64,000 bases of DNA. Source: Devosia nitrariae (GTDB lineage Bacteria > Pseudomonadota > Alphaproteobacteria > Rhizobiales > Devosiaceae). Of the stretch, positions 61,069 to 64,000 are shown piece by piece (position 1 is the first letter of the stretch; each line of letters starts with the position of its first letter). The notes below the pieces were generated by a model. That model was given only the letters and a program-made list of their open reading frames with translations. It ran no database searches and was not told the DNA's origin. The position numbers and the translations under genes are program-made. The stretch spans positions 62,001-126,000 of the forward strand of contig NZ_BSNS01000009.1 in the NCBI RefSeq assembly GCF_030160115.1. Direction: 5' to 3'.

Positions 61069-62070
61069 ATGGCACGCCACACCTTCACCTGCATCGATGG
61101 ACACACCTGCGGCAATCCGGTGCGGCTGGTCGCGGGTGGCGGCCCGAGCCTCGAGGGTGCGACCATGCTCGAAAAGCGGGCGCACTTTCTTGCCGAATAC
61201 GACTGGATTCGCACCGGGCTGATGTTCGAACCGCGTGGGCACGACATGATGTCGGGCTCCATCCTCTATCCGCCGACGCGCGAGGACTGCGACACCGCCA
61301 TCCTCTTCATCGAAACCTCGGGGTGCCTGCCCATGTGCGGGCACGGCACCATCGGCACCGTCACCATGGCGCTCGAGAACGGGCTGATCCGGCCCAAAAC
61401 GCCGGGTGTCGTGCGGCTCGATACGCCCGCCGGGCTTGTTACCGCCACCTACCGGGAGGAGGGGCAATATGTCGAGGAGGTGCGGATCACCAACGTGCCG
61501 GCATTCCTCCATGCCCGCGATCTCGAGGCCGAGGTGCCCGGATTGGGCACGATCAAGGTCGATGTCGCCTATGGCGGCAATTTCTACGCTATCGTCGAGC
61601 CCCAGGAGAACTTCTCCGATATCGCCGACGTGACTGCGGGCGACCTTGTCCGCTGGAGTCCCATGCTCCGCCGGGCCCTCAATGCCAGATACGAGTTCGT
61701 ACACCCCGAAACGCCCGACATTCGCGGCCTCAGCCACATTCTCTGGACCGGGGCACCGCAGACCGAAGGCGCGACGGCCCGAAATGCCGTGTTCTATGGC
61801 GACAAGGCCATCGACCGCTCGCCCTGCGGCACGGGGACCTCGGCGCGCATGGCGCAATGGGCCGCCCTCGACAGACTGCAGGTCGGCGAGGAATTCATCC
61901 ACGAAAGCATCATCGGCTCGCTGTTTTCGGGGCGCGTCGAGGAGGTCGTCAAGGTCGGCGAGCGCGATGGCATCGTCCCCTCCGTCGGTGGCTGGGCGCG
62001 TCAGACCGGGTTCAACACCATCTTCATCGACGATCGCGACCCGTTCGCCCACGGCTTCCAGGTGATCTGA
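61069..62070 (+). CDS. lhpA: 4-hydroxyproline 2-epimerase (proline racemase family)
   Basis: A 333-residue proline-racemase-family enzyme with both active-site cysteines: C90 in PMCGHGTIG and C253 in DRSPCGTGTSARM. The Cys/Cys pair and the GHG-T motif are those of 4-hydroxyproline 2-epimerases, which convert trans-4-hydroxy-L-proline to cis-4-hydroxy-D-proline without cofactor. It is the first step of the pathway in this operon. ATG 61069 follows the FAD gene; the longer frame overlaps it and is rejected. The next gene is a divergent paralogue. Confidence 0.92.
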   Translation: MARHTFTCIDGHTCGNPVRLVAGGGPSLEGATMLEKRAHFLAEYDWIRTGLMFEPRGHDMMSGSILYPPTREDCDTAILFIETSGCLPMCGHGTIGTVTMALENGLIRPKTPGVVRLDTPAGLVTATYREEGQYVEEVRITNVPAFLHARDLEAEVPGLGTIKVDVAYGGNFYAIVEPQENFSDIADVTAGDLVRWSPMLRRALNARYEFVHPETPDIRGLSHILWTGAPQTEGATARNAVFYGDKAIDRSPCGTGTSARMAQWAALDRLQVGEEFIHESIIGSLFSGRVEEVVKVGERDGIVPSVGGWARQTGFNTIFIDDRDPFAHGFQVI

Positions 62071-62082
62071 GAGGGGGCGAAG

Positions 62083-63117
62083 ATGCGCACGACCAGGACC
62101 ATCCACATCGTCGGCTGCCACGCCGAAGGAGAGGTCGGCGATGTGATCGTCGGGGGCGTCGCGCCGCCGCCGGGCGAGACGCTCTGGGAGCAGTCGCGGT
62201 TCATCGCCAAGGACCAGACCCTGCGCCAGTTCGTCCTCAATGAACCGCGCGGTGGCGTCTTCCGGCATATCAACCTCCTGGTGCCGCCAAAGGACAAGCG
62301 GGCGCAGATGGGCTTCATCATCATGGAGCCCGAGGACACGCCGCCTATGTCCGGATCCAACTCCATCTGCGTTTCGACGGTGTTGCTCGATACCGGCATC
62401 ATCGAAATGCAGGAGCCGCAGACCCGCATGGTGCTCGAAGCGCCGGGCGGGCTGATCGAGGTCACCGCCGATTGCCGCAATGGCAAGGCCGAGCGCATCA
62501 CCGTGACTAATGTGCCGAGCTTTGCCGGCAAACTCGGGGCCACGATAGAGGTCGAGCGCCTTGGCACTTTGACTGTCGACACCGCCTATGGCGGTGACAG
62601 TTTCGTCATTGCCGACGCAGCCGCCCTCGGCTTCGCCGTCACCCCGGACGAAGCGCGCGACATCGCCGAAACCGGCATCCGGATCACCCGCGCGGCCAAT
62701 GAGCAATTGGGCTTCAGGCACCCGACCAATGCCGACTGGAACCACATCTCCTTCTGTCAGATCGCCGCGCCCGTCACCGAAGAAGAGGGTGTCCTGACAG
62801 GTCGCAACGCTGTCGTTATCCAGCCGGGAAAAATCGACCGCTCGCCGACCGGTACGGGCTGTTCGGCCCGGATGGCGGTCCTGGCGGCGCGCGGGCAGAT
62901 GAAGGTCGGCGACCGCTTCATCGGCCGCTCGATCATCGGTTCGGAGTTTTCCTGTCGTATCGCCGCCGAGACCGAGCTCGACGGGCTGAAGGCCATCGTA
63001 CCGGAAATCTCTGGCCGCGCCTGGGTCACCGGCACACGCCAGGAGCTGCTCGATCCAGATGACCCCTGGCCGCACGGCTACACGCTTTCGGACACCTGGC
63101 CCCGGATCGGGCGATGA
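62083..63117 (+). CDS. Proline-racemase-family protein with Ser/Thr active-site pair
   Basis: A 344-residue paralogue of the preceding epimerase. At the position of the first catalytic Cys it has S90 ([11 protein letters not shown]) and at the second T256 ([13 protein letters not shown]). Known trans-3-hydroxy-L-proline dehydratases use Cys plus Thr, and some epimerases Ser plus Cys, so Ser/Thr is unusual and excludes two-thiol racemisation. Dehydration of trans-3-hydroxy-L-proline to pyrroline-2-carboxylate is the best guess, because a reductase for that product follows with overlapping start. Cys95 and Cys259 are close by in sequence and could be noticed in a structure. The ATG follows GAGGGGGCGAAG. 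Confidence 0.8.
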   Translation: MRTTRTIHIVGCHAEGEVGDVIVGGVAPPPGETLWEQSRFIAKDQTLRQFVLNEPRGGVFRHINLLVPPKDKRAQMGFIIMEPEDTPPMSGSNSICVSTVLLDTGIIEMQEPQTRMVLEAPGGLIEVTADCRNGKAERITVTNVPSFAGKLGATIEVERLGTLTVDTAYGGDSFVIADAAALGFAVTPDEARDIAETGIRITRAANEQLGFRHPTNADWNHISFCQIAAPVTEEEGVLTGRNAVVIQPGKIDRSPTGTGCSARMAVLAARGQMKVGDRFIGRSIIGSEFSCRIAAETELDGLKAIVPEISGRAWVTGTRQELLDPDDPWPHGYTLSDTWPRIGR

Positions 63118-64000
63118 GCGGCACCGTACATATCGCCTTCGAGGAGTTGTCGGCCCTCCTGCGTGATATCCTCGCCGCCCATGGGTGCCGACCCGAAGTC
63201 GCAGCCTGTATCGCCGAAACCTGCGCGATCGCCGAGCGCGACGGCGCCCATAGCCACGGCGTTTTCCGCATCGACGGTTATATCGCCTCGCTTGAGGCCG
63301 GCTGGGTCGATGGCCAGGCCGTGCCGGTGGTCGAGGACGTCGCGCCCGGCCAGGTGCGCGTGGATGCGATGAATGGCTTCACCCTGCCGGCGACGGCTGC
63401 GGCAAGGGAGCTTTTCGTCGCCAAGGCCCGCCGAACCGGGCTCGCCACCCTGCTTGTGCGTAATTCGCACCATTTGAGTGCGGTCTGGCCGGATGTGGAG
63501 CCCTTCGCCCGCGAGGGGTTCGTTGCGCTTTCGATGATCAATTCCATGGCCTATGTGGTCCCGCACGGTGGGCGCGACGCTGTGTACGGCACCAATCCGA
63601 TCGCGTTTGCAGCGCCGCGCAGCGGCCAGAACCCGCTGGTCTTCGATTTTGCCACCAGTGCCCTCTCGCATGGTGACGTGCAGATTGCCGCGCGGGAGGG
63701 AAAGGACCTGCCTGCCGGTTCGGGAGTCGATGCGCAAGGTCAGCCGACGACCGATCCACAGGCCGTGCTCGATGGGGGCGCGCTGCTCACCTTTGGAGGC
63801 CACAAGGGCTCGGCGCTCGCCCTGATGATCGAGGTCATGGGAGCGGCGCTGACGGGTGGCAAATTTTCGTTCGAAGTCGACTGGAGCGATCACCCAGGCG
63901 CGGCGACCCCGCATACGGGCCAGTTCTTCCTGCTCATAGATCCCGACCGCGGCGCGACGCGTCCATTCGCGGAGCGGGTCGAAACATTGGTCCGGCAGCT
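63114..64000 (+). CDS. Malate/L-lactate dehydrogenase-family reductase, partial (predicted pyrroline-2-carboxylate reductase)
   Basis: Open to the window end, at least 295 residues from ATG 63114, which overlaps the previous stop. It belongs to the LdhA/YbiC-type family, with the early [12 protein letters not shown] motif that carries the active His, [22 protein letters not shown] and [15 protein letters not shown]. Family members in proline-derivative operons reduce delta1-pyrroline-2-carboxylate or piperideine-2-carboxylate with NADPH. It would turn the product of the preceding dehydratase-like enzyme into L-proline. Only the last few dozen residues are likely to be missing. Confidence 0.88.
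   Translation, partial: MSGTVHIAFEELSALLRDILAAHGCRPEVAACIAETCAIAERDGAHSHGVFRIDGYIASLEAGWVDGQAVPVVEDVAPGQVRVDAMNGFTLPATAAARELFVAKARRTGLATLLVRNSHHLSAVWPDVEPFAREGFVALSMINSMAYVVPHGGRDAVYGTNPIAFAAPRSGQNPLVFDFATSALSHGDVQIAAREGKDLPAGSGVDAQGQPTTDPQAVLDGGALLTFGGHKGSALALMIEVMGAALTGGKFSFEVDWSDHPGAATPHTGQFFLLIDPDRGATRPFAERVETLVRQ

Noticed and set aside
1-64000. CRISPR arrays, insertion sequences, rRNA operons
   Set aside because: No regularly spaced repeats, transposase motifs or rRNA signatures were seen on reading both strands.

Overview
The window is GC-rich, densely coded alphaproteobacterial DNA. The block rpmH-rnpA-yidC-engB with argB nearby, the intergenic repeats of a kind I associate with Rhizobiales, and the many solute-binding-protein importers point to Hyphomicrobiales (Rhizobiales), possibly Devosiaceae. 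The family-level guess is weak. No transposase, integrase, phage gene or CRISPR array was seen.

Region 1 (1-17.4 kb) is mostly housekeeping: an ABC exporter, an aldo/keto reductase, a VOC protein, a pyrimidine 5'-nucleotidase, argB, msrB, a deaminase, a nitrilase-family amidase, a glutamine amidotransferase, and engB-yidC-rnpA-rpmH on the minus strand. A disulfide-reductase homologue that has lost both redox cysteines and an orphan histidine kinase follow. A tRNA-Arg(ACG) at 17279-17355 closes the region.

Region 2 (17.8-38.5 kb) is a catabolic island. It holds two complete Opp/Dpp-type ABC importers and a set of enzymes that together read as an oxidative hexuronate pathway: aldose 1-epimerase, uronate dehydrogenase, SMP-30 lactonase, enolase-superfamily acid-sugar dehydratase, RraA-type aldolase and a tartronate-semialdehyde-reductase-like dehydrogenase. 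A PanE-like and a D-2-hydroxyacid dehydrogenase accompany them. A FadR-type GntR regulator lies inside. A 19-bp motif close to TTGTCAAGACTTGTAATGT occurs at three promoters in this island and is the likely operator. The right edge carries a broken IclR regulator with two frameshifts.

Region 3 (39-45.8 kb) is a small cluster of envelope and stress-type genes: a COG4315 secreted protein, a Tyr/Gly/Arg-rich SWFGD-BON protein split by a one-base frameshift, a cardiolipin-synthase-like phospholipase D, an endonuclease/exonuclease/phosphatase-family protein, a DUF2188-like protein, and an 849-residue fusion of an SDR epimerase with SPW-type membrane segments and a VKOR-like domain. A 37-residue membrane protein at 45.7 kb is also frameshifted.

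Region 4 (46-52.9 kb) is a DctB/DctD two-component pair, a textbook sigma-54 promoter with an upstream perfect palindrome, and a TAXI-type TRAP transporter with its DUF1850 companion.

Region 5 (52.9-64 kb) is a hydroxyproline utilisation locus: a FadR-type regulator divergent from a branched-chain-type ABC importer (livK-H-M-G-F), then a DapA-family deaminase, an FAD oxidase, 4-hydroxyproline 2-epimerase, a second proline-racemase-family protein with an unusual Ser/Thr active-site pair, and a pyrroline-2-carboxylate-reductase-like dehydrogenase that runs off the window.

A theme across regions 2, 4 and 5 is that each of the four solute-binding-protein genes is followed, before its permease gene, by a strong GC-rich stem-loop without a T-run, probably a device for differential expression.
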